DNA from: Piezodorus guildinii
Taxonomy: Eukaryota > Arthropoda > Insecta > Hemiptera > Pentatomidae
Reading direction: 5' to 3'
Length of the DNA: 64,000 nucleotides
Assembly (NCBI GenBank): GCA_023052935.1
Contig: CM041294.1
Span: 98,091,616 to 98,155,615 of the forward strand
Below the pieces are notes generated by a model, which searched no databases, was not told where the DNA came from, and saw only the letters and a program-made list of their open reading frames with translations. A program made the translations under genes and the position numbers. Positions 46,690 through 58,009 of the stretch are shown here, piece after piece (the stretch's first letter is position 1; each line of letters starts with the position of its first letter).

Positions 46690-46972
46690 CAATAGATAGC
46701 CGAGATAGGACAGTAAATACAGCTTAAGATGAGGTATCCTTCGGAAGTGAGGTGTGATCCGAGGGGAAGTTAAAGAGGGCGGAGTGTTATTATGTTCGCC
46801 ATGTTTGCCTAGGGACGGTTTCCGTTTCCTTGGCAACCCCCACCAGTGGACCCCCGCATCTCGCTCTTCGGCCACGAGGAAAAAGTACCCGCTTCTCCAT
46901 CGGAGTTTGCCTCAGCTGATCCAGTCAGTTTAGGCCCTCAGGGGAACAGTATAGGGCCAAGTCTGACCTACC
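46690..46972. promoter_or_regulatory. kn: candidate enhancer with RFX X-box
   Basis: A GC-rich unique island carrying GTTTCCTTGGCAAC (46824-46837). This fits both half-sites of GTTNCCATGGNAAC exactly, with TT instead of AT in the centre. GCCATGTTTGCCTAGGGAC, CCTCAGCTGATCC (E-box) and GAGGGGAAGTTAAAG are nearby. An antisense 70-codon ORF has no domain. 46973-47344 is AT-rich. Confidence 0.5.
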
Positions 46973-47344
46973 ACAGGAAATTGATATATTGATTCTGGGC
47001 ATTAATATGAGATAACAATACTTAAACAAAAAATTACTATGCTTGAAATTAATTAAGCTTGGAGAGTAATTTAAAGAATTTATGTTTACTCTATTAACGT
47101 TATAGCATAATAATAATGAAAAAATTGGATGCAGGGTTGATATCGGAGGCTAAGATCCATTAATTATTACTCTCTAAACTGCACTAATTAACTAGTTTTA
47201 TTTTTATCTATTCTGGTATACTGTGCAATTAATTTTAATATAGACTTAAACAATTTATTGAAATTGAATTATATGAAATGGAAAAAAAAAATACATTCTC
47301 GAGACAAGTACCCTTGAGAATAATGACAATAACGATAATATGAC

Positions 47345-48345
47345 ATAACGGAGTTGCGAGTAGTGGAAGAGTTGATGTTTGAACGTAAAAAAGAGAGTCG
47401 GTTTACGGATATATATAGCAGCAAATTCCAGAAAGATGCGGAACGAACGAGAAACGATTTGTGAAAGGATGCAGTTTTTTGTGATGGGGTATAAATATTG
47501 ATTGATTGGGTTCTAGTATTTAAACAATGGATATCAGAGCGGAGGGTGAGGAACTCAGTTATGTAGGAAGGTTTTCTATAATTTAATGTTTGGAATAGGT
47601 AAGAATCAAGGAAATATTGCCGTCGTACAGAAGGATATAGCCATTTTAAGTTGGTATAATAGCCAGAAATATTGTCACGTCAACCGGATCCGAAAATAAA
47701 TCTTATAACGCAGTTCATATACAGCTTTAATTTTATTTCCAGTTCACCGTTAATCCCCCGTAACCAGGCAACTATGAACAACAGAGAAAACAAGTAGCTG
47801 ACGGGTTTTTAAAGGTAATAATTCACGGAATCTATAGAGCTGTTTGAGTATGAACTGTAGTATACATGGTTATTCCAGCATAGGTTTTTTTTAAAGTAAC
47901 TCTAAGGTTTTTCACAGTTTTCTGGAACGGAATAGGAACTTTATTGAGGAAAGCAACGAGTAGTATGGAAGAAAGTTTAAGGTTGTTTGGAGCCGATGAG
48001 TTTTGTTTAATTTTACCTACATTGAGCTGCAGCTTGTTTTTATTTGCCCATTGACAAATTTGGTCTATATCATATTGTACTGTATGGGATGCTTCCATGA
48101 GATTAGAACGGTGAAAAGGAAAGAATATTATAATATAGATCATCAGCGTAAAGATGGTATTGGGAGTAATGTATGGAATCTAGTAAATCGTTTATATAAA
48201 TCGAAAAAAGAGTTGGTGAAAAGGAAGGACCTTGAGGAACACCACGTGAAAGGGAGAGAGATAACATTTGCCAGGGATGACTACTGTCTGCGAAAGATGG
48301 GATAAAAAGAAAAATATGTTATTGCGGATAAAAACGTTCGAATGT
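47345..48345 (-). mobile_element. non-LTR retrotransposon family B, longest copy (RT core to C-terminus)
   Basis: Minus-strand motifs run in order. R-G-V-P-Q-G-P-S-F-S-P-T-L-F is near 48205-48250 and I-Y-I-N-D-L follows. H-L-Y-A-D-D-L has its catalytic YADD at 48139-48150. Then come I-C-Q-W-A-N-K-N-K-L-Q-L-N near 48030-48070 and P-F-Q-K-T-V-K-N-L near 47900. After a frame change, L-K-W-L-Y-P-S-V-R-R-Q-Y-F-L-D near 47610-47660 and R-S-A-S-F-W-N-L-L near 47430 follow. This links the 9.8 and 17.7 kb fragments to a Jockey/I-like RT. The 3' tail signature is not found, and the N-terminal half is gone. Confidence 0.87.
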
Positions 48346-48499
48346 TCTCCAGTGTTAATATGAGCATTAAATTTAATTTTAATATCAATTAACGCTATTT
48401 CCTATACTACTACGCTGGTTCCCCTAAACCACGAAAGGTTGAGAACTCTTATCAGGTTCTAAGCTTATCATAAATCATTTGTTTATTTATTTACTGATA

Positions 48500-48872
48500 T
48501 GTTTAATATTTGTTCTAAACAGGACAAAGGGAAAGCAGATTTGAAGAAGAGATAGGGTGAAGGGGTGACAGGACTGAGCTGGTGGAAGTTGAAAAGATGG
48601 CTAAACAGCATTAGCCTGAATTAGATTAACTCGCGGTGAGAGCAAAGAGTGAGTCAGAGGGCAAACAGATCTCAAGGAGCTTCCGACCACAAACACCATT
48701 TGCCCTTTAATAATACATAAGGACCCGGCCCTGACTGAAAAAGTAAATATTGTTAAATACTCCGCCCACCAGATGGGTCGCACCTTATGTCGCCCTTCGG
48801 TCCTAGCCAAAGGACAGCCGTCGTGTGTGTCGCTAATATACCCTATGGGGTTCCTACACCGGGATCTAACCA
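48500..48872. promoter_or_regulatory. kn: large candidate cis-regulatory island
   Basis: A GC-richer unique stretch with TTCCGACCACAAACACC (Runx-type ACCACAAAC, near 48681), GAATTAGATTAAC (near 48614), GACAAAGGG (Sox-like, near 48523), CACCAGATGGGTCG (E-box) and CAAAGGACAGCCG. ORFs crossing it lack domains. Confidence 0.43.
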
Positions 48873-50055
48873 TTTTAAGGTTTTAACCACAGCCACTATC
48901 TCTCGAATACATTCAGCTACAGAGGAATTAGAATCAACAATGTATTTGTTTATGACTTAATCAGACGTAAAACACACGACTTTCTCTAAGCAACGCTGTT
49001 AAAATAAATATAAGAACTATTAAATTAAGTAAGAGTAAAAAAAAAATTAAAGAATTGTATTGAGTTTCGATGGAAACATACGTTTCAAATTAAATAATCT
49101 AAAAACACTTAATTTTATCCGTTTTTCAACAATCTCCATTACCTTTTACAACTTTATCTAAAATAAAATTTTTTCCAATATATTTAGCGGTGTATTATAC
49201 ATCTATGTCACTATTCTTATACCTTTTTTTTTATCAGTGCTTACAAGATCATAAGGTTAAATTTTTCGAATCTACAAAATTAAAGGTACTTTAAAGGAAG
49301 ATTAAAATATTAAGCCTTAAGCATTTAAGGCTTGTCAGACTATTTCAATCAGAATGTAACATGATATTAAAGCCCATTAAAGTTCACATGTTTATATCTA
49401 GTTTAAATAAAATCGTTAAAACCGTTTTTGAGAAAATCGTAAAAATGTGTTAATTCATTGCACATAGTGGATCTTCTGGTTCGCTGACTTGGTTGAAAAA
49501 GTTATTGTAACATCTCAGGCACTTACAGACCTTAAATATGAAATTTCTTTTTTAAACTTATATTACAGTTTTTGAGCTTGACTTAACACGTGGGCTCACG
49601 GGAACCTAAAACGTATTTCTGATGATAACTCTAATTCGAAAAATTAATTCAAAAGTATTGCGATCGAGAACTTTCCCTTAATATATATTTCATATATAGC
49701 TAAGTCAAAGTAATACTGATGCTGAAATAACACAATGCATAAGTTCAATTTCGCAGTTTTAAAAACTACAATAAATTTTATATTATTCATAATAGTTATC
49801 TGTAACTACAATTTTGGAAAGGGTGGCCAGTTCCTTAGTAAAAATCAAAACCAAAAAGTAATATACAACTTTTCGCTCTTTATTTCAGACTTTCTTTATG
49901 GAAGCTAAAAAGATGATACTGCATTTATTGCAAAACCTTCCTCTAAACTAAGAAAGTATAATGAAACTGATAACAGATTTTATATATCTTGTTATATTCC
50001 TTTATAAAATGACTAACTACTAGAAACTCTCAGCACAAACACTTCTTCCTAAAGG
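48873..50055. other. AT-rich intronic stretch
   Basis: About 1.2 kb with no recognised repeat, RNA or island. Confidence 0.6.
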
Positions 50056-50057
50056 AT

Positions 50058-50185
50058 ATGAACATTCTACATGGACGACTTTCGGGGCGTGGTCAAGAGA
50101 TTTACTGCATTGACCGTTTCAGATATGACCTCCAATAAAATATTGCAAAGTACTCGGAGAGAGCAGATTACTTTGCCGCCAAAAA
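50058..50185. promoter_or_regulatory. kn: small candidate regulatory island
   Basis: Contains GCATTGACCGTTTCAG (near 50108; Sox- or nuclear-receptor-like), ATATGACCTCC (AGGTCA half-site inverted, near 50131), and CCGCCAAAAATTTATTTTC. Unique, but short. Confidence 0.3.
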
Positions 50186-50312
50186 TTTATTTTCTTTATA
50201 TGATAATAAAATAAGCTGATTACATAAAAAAAAGTACCTTTTGCGTAACGAATCATATGCCATAAGGCAGGGAAGGGTAATAAATAAGTAATTATATTTT
50301 ATATTAAAATAT

Positions 50313-50960
50313 CCAGTTTCGGACACTGTACGTTATTTAGGCCTTTGCCTTGACAAACGACTGGCATGGGCATACCACATCAAACGAAAAAGAAAAGAAC
50401 TGGATCAACGATATGGACTTATTTCAAAATTACTAGATAAACGTTAAAAATTATCACTGACAAACACATTAGCTATTTATAAAGTGCTGAAACTATTACT
50501 AAGTACTAAAACCTATTTGGACTAATGGCAACGATCTATGGGGAACCGTCAACTGAGGAAAAAGTCAAACATCAAAATTATCTAATCATTTCAATCAAAA
50601 TTACTTGAGAAAATTGTAACCGTCCCTTTTTTAGTATCTAATGAGACACATTCGTCATTGCAACTGCCACTGATCGCTAAAGTAAATTTCACGACAGACT
50701 TACCCTAAATTCAAACACGCTGACTCAGAACCTATCCACTGCCACAAATCCATATAATCCGCCCAGAAGACTATCGAGGCGCTGGCCAAGAGATCTGAAA
50801 AACTGGTAGTTATTTATTATAGTTATTATAGTTACTATATCTATCTTATAGTATTTTATGCAGTTTCACACTTGCATATTGTTAACATGTTTGCTTGTTG
50901 CATAAGCAGATAGAAAATGTCATTGTACGGTCAAAACTTCTATAAATAAATACATATATT
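50313..50960 (+). mobile_element. Jockey-like retrotransposon (family A relative), decayed C-terminus and tail
   Basis: The + strand reads V-R-Y-L-G-L-C-L-D-K-R-L-A-W, K-R-K-E-L-D-Q-R-Y-G-L-I-S-K-L-L-D-K-R, then stops and frame changes. It regains P-P-R-R-L-S-R-R-W-P-R-D-L near 50759-50800. This has the family-A layout but clearly different wording, so it is a separate subfamily. An AT-rich 3' UTR follows, with no clear target duplication. Confidence 0.8.
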
Positions 50961-50994
50961 AAAACATATATAGAAATGAAAATAGGGTTTTGAA

Positions 50995-51490
50995 GTGCTA
51001 TTAAAAAACCTGCGCAGTGTGAGGATGCCCACTGTAGAGCTTGAGCCACATTTCCCTTTCCTGATCCAGCTCTCTTCTCCTCTTCCAATCCAGCCCACAC
51101 CTTCTTGAATGCCTCTTTTATACCTTCCTCCTTGATGGTCAGACGTTTGTCCCTAAGCCATCTTTCCTCTGCTTGAGTCTCATAGTTCATCATAGTAGTT
51201 CTACCCGAATTCATATTAAGTAGGTATCCAAACCATCTTAATTTATTTTCCTCTAGAATGGTCTTAAACTTTTCTCAGGTATTACACCTTCTTGCCCAGA
51301 GTCGAACTATTCTCTGATAGTTTTGTTTTATTTGTCAGATCTCTTCTATTAAGTGCCTCTCCTAGCTGATAATAGAGTGTGATATCTAACTGTTCTACAG
51401 CTTTCGTTTAATAATCCTACAAGGTCCTTGAAATCCTGGACCGATTCTAAAACGTTCCCTTTCAACGGGATTCTCATTATTATGCGCGAT
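50995..51490 (-). mobile_element. decayed non-LTR retrotransposon C-terminal region
   Basis: The minus strand reads R-I-V-R-L-W-A-R-R (near 51290), K-L-R-W-F-G-Y-L-L-N-M-N (near 51215-51250), and a charged tail rich in Glu/Lys (E-E-G-I-K-E-A-F-K-K-V-W). The LRWFGHLLRM-type box marks the end of many RT proteins. Stops interrupt the upstream part. Confidence 0.55.
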
Positions 51491-51573
51491 TTTCATTCTT
51501 GAATTTTTAATTTATTTTTTATAGATTTATATCAACGTTCATACGTGACAGTTCGTCTTGAACATTATATACA

Positions 51574-51872
51574 ATTGTTAGGTTCCTCCTTTAATTAAAA
51601 TGATCCATTTTCATTCAACTCATTTTATTTTTTTATTTTTTTCTCCCTACGTTTCGGCTTGATATCATCCAACAGTACAGGGCTGGTCAGCCTATAATAG
51701 TTTTATTTTTATTTTATTAAATTGTGACAAAATATATATTTATATAAGTCCATGATGGAATATTAAAAGTTCCCTTGAAAATGGTAAAAAGCCGAAACTT
51801 AGGGAGAAAAAAATAAGAAAATAAAATGAGTTGAATGAAAATGTATTATTTTAATTAAAGGAACCTAACAAT
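51574..51872. mobile_element. foldback element with ~75-bp inverted arms
   Basis: ATTGTTAGGTTCCTCCTTTA on the left (51574-) pairs with TTTAATTAAAGGAACCTAAC then AAT on the right. CATTCAACTCATTTTATTTT pairs with AAAATAAAATGAGTTGAATG, and CTACGTTTCGGCTT pairs with AAGCCGAAACTTAG. Loop of about 120 bp, no ORF. It shares the CGTTTCG word with the 36.4 and 61.8 kb elements. 51880-52755 beyond it is AT-rich apart from a GC-richer patch at 52140-52265. Confidence 0.85.
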
Positions 51873-52139
51873 ACAATTATTCATTCAAACAACTTTTAAT
51901 TGTAATAAGAATTAATTATATAATATATTTTTATAAACTGAAATTAAAACTGTTTTAAAACTACTGTCTAACTTTGTGTATTTCCTCACGATAATTGTAA
52001 TTTTAATGATAATGAACAAGATGCAATATACAGTGTTTCGCTATAAATATCTTGTTGATGAAAAAAAGAAAATTTTAAACTTTTTAAAGAAAATGAATAA
52101 TTGAAGAAGGCGGTAGTTAATTAAATGGAAAGAAGAAGT

Positions 52140-52268
52140 AAAGTGAGGAGAGGAGGAGGGAGAGGTTGAAGCAGCCGGAAAAGCGGCTTTGTCTAAAACT
52201 AATATTGGGGCCAATAAAGGAGTCTATCGACATTTCAACATTGACTTCCAAGAGCGACAGCAAGATTT
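52140..52268. promoter_or_regulatory. kn: small candidate regulatory island
   Basis: A purine-rich start, then GCGGCTTTGTCTAAAAC (Sox/TCF-like), GGGGCCAATAAAGGAG (CCAAT), and TTTCAACATTGACTTCC. Unique; the role is inferred only. Confidence 0.28.
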
Positions 52269-52759
52269 TAACCAATTTTTAATTATTAAAAATAAGAAAG
52301 AATTAATTAAAAATTTTACAATAAAAATTTCTTGAGTGGCTTAGTTTAGCACTCCTTGACAAACGATAATACTACTTCAATATATAAAAGTACTTCAAAT
52401 AGATCCTCACAGCTAGGGAAAAAGAAAACAAAGTACCCCATAGTCAAAATTCGAACCCTGAATCGAAGTATAAAAATTTCGTCCATTATCTTAAGTCAAT
52501 AAAATTTAATAATTCAGAACCACCACTCCTCCGAGATATATTACTAATAATGAGTATAGGTAGTTACTTTAAACATAGTTATGAGCTACAGTTAGTAACA
52601 ATTATTAAAATATATTAAAAGGAAATAAAACTTAATACATCAATTTTTTTTTTATCAATCATACCCGCGCTTAAAGAAACTATTTAAATAATCAACTCAT
52701 CAAAGGATAGACATTAATATAATATAACAATTATAAAAAATATTAGATAAAATCATAGG

Positions 52760-53046
52760 GGAATCACTTGTAGCTGGGTGGCTAGCGTAACAGCCTTCCA
52801 TGCCAAAGGTCACAGGTTCAAACCCGCAGGTGGTCCTAGGATTATTTAATGGGAGTAAAAAATCCTTAGTTACACCGTCCTTCGGAGGGGACGTTAAAAG
52901 GTGGTCCCGAGCCTGTGCGATGTCAGGTACTCGTTAAAGATCCCTATCCTAATAAAACCTTGATAGGCAAAATTTAGGACTCCCACTGTAGCATCGTCCG
53001 ATTAGCCATAGTAGCATAAAGTGACGTTAAATAAATAAACAAACAT
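52760..53046 (+). repeat. SINE-A, most complete copy (tRNA-derived)
   Basis: The head contains an A-box-like TGGCTAGCGTAACAGCC (52779-) and a perfect B box, GGTTCAAACCC (52815-52825), spaced as in a tRNA gene. The body includes CCGTCCTTCGGAGGGGACGT, GTGCGATGTCAGGTACTCGT and TAGGCAAAATTTAGGAC. The 3' end is GACGTTAAATAAATAAACAA. Near-identical direct repeats AAAATCATAGG and AAAAACATAGG flank it (52749-52759 and 53047-53057). Copies lie at 7750, 31618 and 59795. Confidence 0.88.
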
Positions 53047-53369
53047 AAAAACATAGGTATTTATACAAGTGTATGAAGTTTATATACTGCGAAATAAGAA
53101 CGAAAATTAAGTACAAGCAAGACAGTAAGGCTATGCTGGATTATCGCTACCCCCTCGATTTTCTAAGTTATATAACGAGTTGTAGAAGATAATGCAAAGT
53201 GATAAATAGGCTATAAACGTAACTAATAGTTCCTAAATTGATTTTAACAACGAATGTGTGTTGCACGCACCAGATTTTTCAAATTTTTACCCATCAGGAT
53301 TTCCTGAAGAATTACCAAAACTCTAAAGATTTCGTTTACATATTATTTATAGCAACGGATGCCCATGCT

Positions 53370-53705
53370 CTTTCACTTTGCTCGGTGTGCTTTGGCTCCC
53401 AAATGACCCGGAACTGGCCGGTAGCTGACCCTAAGATGAAGGGTCTTCCTTTGAGGGATGATATCATCAGCTAAACGGGCGGCCTAATAGAAAGACTAAC
53501 CCCCTTAGGAGGACATACATATAATGCCCTGCCTCAGGCGGGGGCCCGTTTAAGGCCCCTGTCCTCCGGTAATCCGATCCAAGTCCCGAATTAGGGGGCA
53601 ATATGGCATTATTCCGGTCTGTCCGGGGGTGTCGCTAGTGTTAGCTTCCCCTTCCGCCAGCTAATTCAATAAAATAGTGCGTCCGATATGTCTATCGGAG
53701 TTTGA
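53370..53705. promoter_or_regulatory. kn: very GC-rich candidate cis-regulatory island
   Basis: Among the richest islands. It holds GCCTCAGGC (53531-53539), an exact AP-2-type GCCNNNGGC palindrome, next to GGGGGCCCG. It also contains ATGATATCATCAGC (near 53458), GTAATCCGATCC (near 53570; TAATCC), CCAGCTAATTCAATAAAATAG and CTTCCGCC. The first part overlaps an ORF with no domain. It could also be a mobile-element fragment, but no second copy is in the window. Confidence 0.42.
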
Positions 53706-54588
53706 CACATCTAAGCACATATAAGGCAGTTCAATTCCTCTCAAATGGAAAAATTGATAGTAAATGAAAAAAATGAAAATACAAGTAAGGTTTAAAAGTT
53801 TTGTGTAAAACAAACGGTTTTCGGATAAGATTTCTATTCAAAACTGTTTTTAAATATAACAACCTGAATTCATAATGTGCCTAACAGAGCCTGCGCAGAA
53901 TAAGAAAACAAATACTTTTAGGTAATGAGTATATACAAAGTAATGATATTGAATGAAACACAATGATACATCAAAACCATGAAGGCGTGCTGAATTGGCT
54001 ATACTTGGATGGCTTGGTAGTGTCAGAACACATGAAACAATCAACCACACTAAGTCTAGGGATTTGTTTTGCCATGATGACCAATGAATCGGAAAAAAAA
54101 CTTGTTTAATGAATATAGATTATTCTTAGATCTTAGTTCCTGTGTTAAATGAAATGTTTTTTTTCTGTTTTTAGAGAGGTAAATACTCCGTTTATGACGT
54201 AAAATACTTTCGTTTGAAAACAATATATATTCTATGTACTTTTAAGGTTTGGAAGAGAACAATTCTATCTTAAAAGTTCTAATCGGTTATAACAAACCTT
54301 CCTAAGGACTGCTCTATTATTAAGGAATAATTGTAAGCTTTAAAATCAATTTTAACCTCCATAAAATTCCATAAAAAGCTTTCTTTATAATAGAGGTGAT
54401 TCTCTATGTCAGTGTGATGGAAGAATATTCTAAAATGGTCGATCACAATCGGCATAAACACAGTGACGTTACATAGATCCCTAACATGCCCTCAGGACCT
54501 TTATCCCTGAAAATATGGAAACACTACCTAAATGTCTTTTTAAGAAGGGTTATAAATCTGGCTAAAGTATGCGGAGAATAAGATAGGA
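53706..54588. other. AT-rich intronic stretch
   Basis: Nothing recognised. Confidence 0.6.
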
Positions 54589-54589
54589 G

Positions 54590-54845
54590 ACGTTGGTGGA
54601 AGTTTAGACGTGTGGAAGGACCTTATCAGAGATGTGACGTGTCGGAGGCGATACAGCAGGAGGCCCTGGAGAACGGTTTGTCAGTAGGAGATAGCCCCAT
54701 TGCTCCCTCGAGTCCAACTAGGGTGTCCCGCAGGAACAACTCCTACTGCCACATCTTCTGTCTCTCGTCTAGTCCACCTTTCAATTGGTCAGATCGGGTC
54801 AAAAGCGTGGCTCCTCGTCTATTGAACATCTTTTATACATTTCCA
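54590..54845. promoter_or_regulatory. kn: candidate cis-regulatory island
   Basis: A GC-rich unique island with GACCTTATCAGAG (GATA, near 54619), GATGTGACGTGTC (CRE-like, near 54633), GTGTCCCGCAGGAAC (near 54724) and CTTTCAATTGGTC. An 84-codon ORF crosses it; no domain is recognised. Confidence 0.4.
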
Positions 54846-55054
54846 AGTAATCAACAGGAAACATAATGCGTAACTTACAATGTATCATAAAGAGAACTGT
54901 TCAACGATTCAAATTGAATTCATTACCACAAAGAAGGTATTATCACACAAAAACTGTATGTGACATAATGGCAATCATAATTCTAAATAATCAAACAAAT
55001 TATAAACAGAATATATTTATAACGAGTGTGGATGGTCAACTATTAAGTTGATAG

Positions 55055-55115
55055 TTTAGCTCAATCGCAGAGCGCTCAGATGCCCTGATCTTTGGATCGA
55101 AACGTTAGCAGTCTT
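55055..55115 (+). repeat. tRNA-like sequence (pseudo-tRNA or SINE head)
   Basis: GTTTAGCTCAATCGCAGAGC then GCTCAGATGCCC resembles a tRNA D-arm/A box. GATCTTTGGATCGAAACG follows with a B-box-like GGATCGAAAC. No proper acceptor stem closes it, so it is not called a functional tRNA. 55116-55740 is AT-rich. Confidence 0.4.
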
Positions 55116-55741
55116 AAACATTTTTTTACCAGACTGACTCCTCATTAAACCTTATTATTGATAAGATATTCATATATTTTTTTTATAAACAGAAAATGCT
55201 GAATGGTGGTCCCAGTTGTCGAGTCGGAGCTTGCAACTCTATATGTGTAACATTATACTGAGCTGGTTGCTGGATTGGTGTATTTTGAGAAAGATCTCGA
55301 AATGCCTGCAAATTCGGTGGTGGAGGATGAGGTCGTTCATTATTTTAAATTCCATTATGATAAATTTTAGTATGGAATTTCTTTTAATAGCATAAAAAAA
55401 ATAAATAAATAAAACATTTGATTTTATCAATAGGTTTATTAGTCTATAATAACAATCATTAACTAAGTTAATATAAAATTAGTAGTTCTACAACTGCTTC
55501 GCCTAATTAGATTAAATAGAAGCAAAATAAAAAACGAAAAAATAGTCCAAATTATGTATGGAAAAGTAAAAAAATTCCCAATGGTTTGAAATGATACATC
55601 ATAACACAGCTTCTTATATAGAATTCACTGATATTTTTTCATGAATAAAATTGAAGAATTATTATAATAAAATATTATTATGTGATACACATTTATAAGT
55701 ATCATAAGCTAAATTTGATAATATATAATGTAGAGTATAAT

Positions 55742-55988
55742 CTGAAAAACAGATCATGATTGGGTGATCTCGAGACGATAATATGGAGCCGAGAGGTGCT
55801 TCAAGAGGTACTTGTGAATAAGCAATCAAGTACTAAGCAAGATGAGACTAATTAATGTGGGGTACCTTATCTATTACTAATCCCTCTTATCAACCCCTTT
55901 ACTCAATTATCCAATATCCTCCTTTCCTTATCGGCTTTCCACGGATTTTCAGCACAGTTCTCAGCCTGAGGAAATATCCTTCAAGCAG
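55742..55988. promoter_or_regulatory. kn: candidate cis-regulatory island
   Basis: A unique stretch with GTGCTTCAAGAGGTACTTGT (55798-55817) and AATCAAGTACTAAGC (NK-type CAAGTA/CTTGAA cores), GACTAATTAATGTGG (paired homeodomain, near 55847), GTACCTTATCTATTAC (GATA) and CTTATCGGC (near 55938). Confidence 0.4.
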
Positions 55989-55989
55989 T

Positions 55990-57158
55990 ATGATAATAAC
56001 AAAAACAGTTAATTTTTGATAAATAAAAAAAATATCCATATTACAAAATGCAAAAATTTACAAACTTTTAGCTGCGAGGTATTACGAAATCTTCACTAAG
56101 CTCAGTGGGCCGAAATATGTATTAAAACAATATTAAGTATGTAATTATTACATTATATAATATTAAGAAGAACACAAGATTACGCAAATCATCTTTATGG
56201 CTTATACATAAATAGTAAATAAATTAAAATTTGATTAAATATGTTTACCTATTATTATTATTATCGTCAATCCTTATACTATTTTTTTGCTGAAAGAAAG
56301 TGGAATAAGTTGTCCGTTAAGGCACGTAATCTGAGTACACCTAGAATAGAAAAGGCTTAGGATTGAATTAAGATTATCTACTCCTTGAAAAATGGTCTTC
56401 TATTCAATTTACATATCACTCACAGGCCTTTTCATTTCAACGTTAAACTAGAGGCAAGCCTTTGCTCAATTAAGAGTTATCTAATATTAACCATTTCTTT
56501 TTTACAAATCTTTCAATATTTAGTTATATAAATAGCTAAATATCCGAAAATTTTAAAATTTTAATACTAAATTTTATAGAAAAATTAAGACCAGGTCTGA
56601 AGAATTACAAGTAATATCACAGGTTCTTTGCTTTTTTTAAATTAGTAATGTTTTAGAATGATGGAGCTCTCAAAATTAATAAATTAATATTAGATAGGGC
56701 TAAAGTTTCTATTTAATAATGTGAATTCAATTATATGTAATGAATCAGAAGTGAAGTATTTAACAGATTTTTGGAACTCATAAGATAAGATAAGCCTTTA
56801 TTTACACACATTTACAACTTTGTTGATACGTAAAGTTTATATATTTTTATTTTAAAACACTTTTAATAATTGATATAAGTCAAAAGAAACAATGTGACAA
56901 AATTTAGTATACAACTTTTTAAATAAAGTTTACTAACATATTTTTTAATAAAATTGCAAACAAATAAAAAAATTATGTTTAGATAAATAAAAATAAAATG
57001 ATTTTCTACTGATGTGTAGGCCTCTCGTATTTTTTCTTTTATCGTTAACTTTTATGAAAATTTACTAACCTGACTTCTTAACGAAACTCTTCCAGGTTAA
57101 TTATTTATTTTAACTGTTACAAATCATATTCATATGAATTACAAACCTAAACAATGGT
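55990..57158. other. AT-rich intronic stretch
   Basis: A TTATTATTATTATCG run lies near 56252. Nothing else is recognised. Confidence 0.6.
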
Positions 57159-57159
57159 T

Positions 57160-57305
57160 TAATGGCAGAGTCTTGAGTTCGTTACTTATTTAAGCTTAGT
57201 TATTGCTTTGTGTAGGCGAACAGTTGTGCAAGGAAGAGATTCGGCCTAGATAATTCCAACCACTAGGTTTACCCTCAATAAAAAGTTACTGCCTTTGTAT
57301 TTTTG
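57160..57305. repeat. SINE-B-like repeat, decayed copy
   Basis: Retains GTCTTGAG...AGCTTAG..., TGTGCAAGGAAGAGATTCGG, CCTAGATAATTCCAACCACT then AGGTTTACCCTCAAT, parallel to the 32.2 kb copy (CGTGCAAGG, CCTAGATTACGCTC, CCACCAGG). 57306-58005 beyond it is AT-rich. Confidence 0.55.
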
Positions 57306-58009
57306 AGCATAATCCTTTCCATCATTAACCACGATGGGACATCAGCTACATCGTAACACATAATTTTTTTTTACATCTAGAAATAAAACATTTAGATTAC
57401 AAAACGGTAAAAATATAAATACTCTCTTTCTGAGTATGTGCTAGATCTGATGACGTCAAAACTTCCCCTTCAACGAAGGAACAGAAAGTGTCTTTAAAAA
57501 ATGTAGTAATTAAGTAAAAAATACTTGATATCGAAATTGATAGCAATATAACCAACAGGTATTTTTTATTAAGACATACAATTTTGTATAAAAACACAAA
57601 GGACAGTTGTACCTATCAAGAAATCAAGGCAACTTGGAAATTGAAGAGGCAAATGATCGAATCCGGTATGAGAGGGTTAAAATTTATTTCGTGAACGATC
57701 AACGCAAAGGATCTCCTTCCTAATCCACTTTTATAGTTTGGTAACCCATCATGTTCGCCTTAATTTGAGTTCGTACGCAGTTTAAAGAAAATAAAAGTAA
57801 TTAACTTACAGTGATATAGTATATAGAAAAAAAATACGAAACAGGGGTTCATTTCTTCACAGTGCTTTATTTTATAGAGCCGAATTTTTTTTCCCCAGAC
57901 CTCCAATCTTATCAAAAATCGGTTACTCTTGCCGAACTCTGTGACATTGCCCAAGGAGTGTAGAGAAATACATCTTGGAGAAGAGGCGTCACAATAAATA
58001 AGAGTAATT

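Noticed and set aside
48601..48873. 90-codon minus ORF as a gene
   Set aside because: It coincides with a regulatory-looking island and has no domain. The same pattern is seen for the ORFs at 21777-22058, 33582-33821, 54612-54866 and 57912-58181.
55055..55115. Functional tRNA gene on the plus strand
   Set aside because: A and B boxes are both degenerate and the acceptor stem does not close; a SINE head or pseudo-tRNA is more likely.
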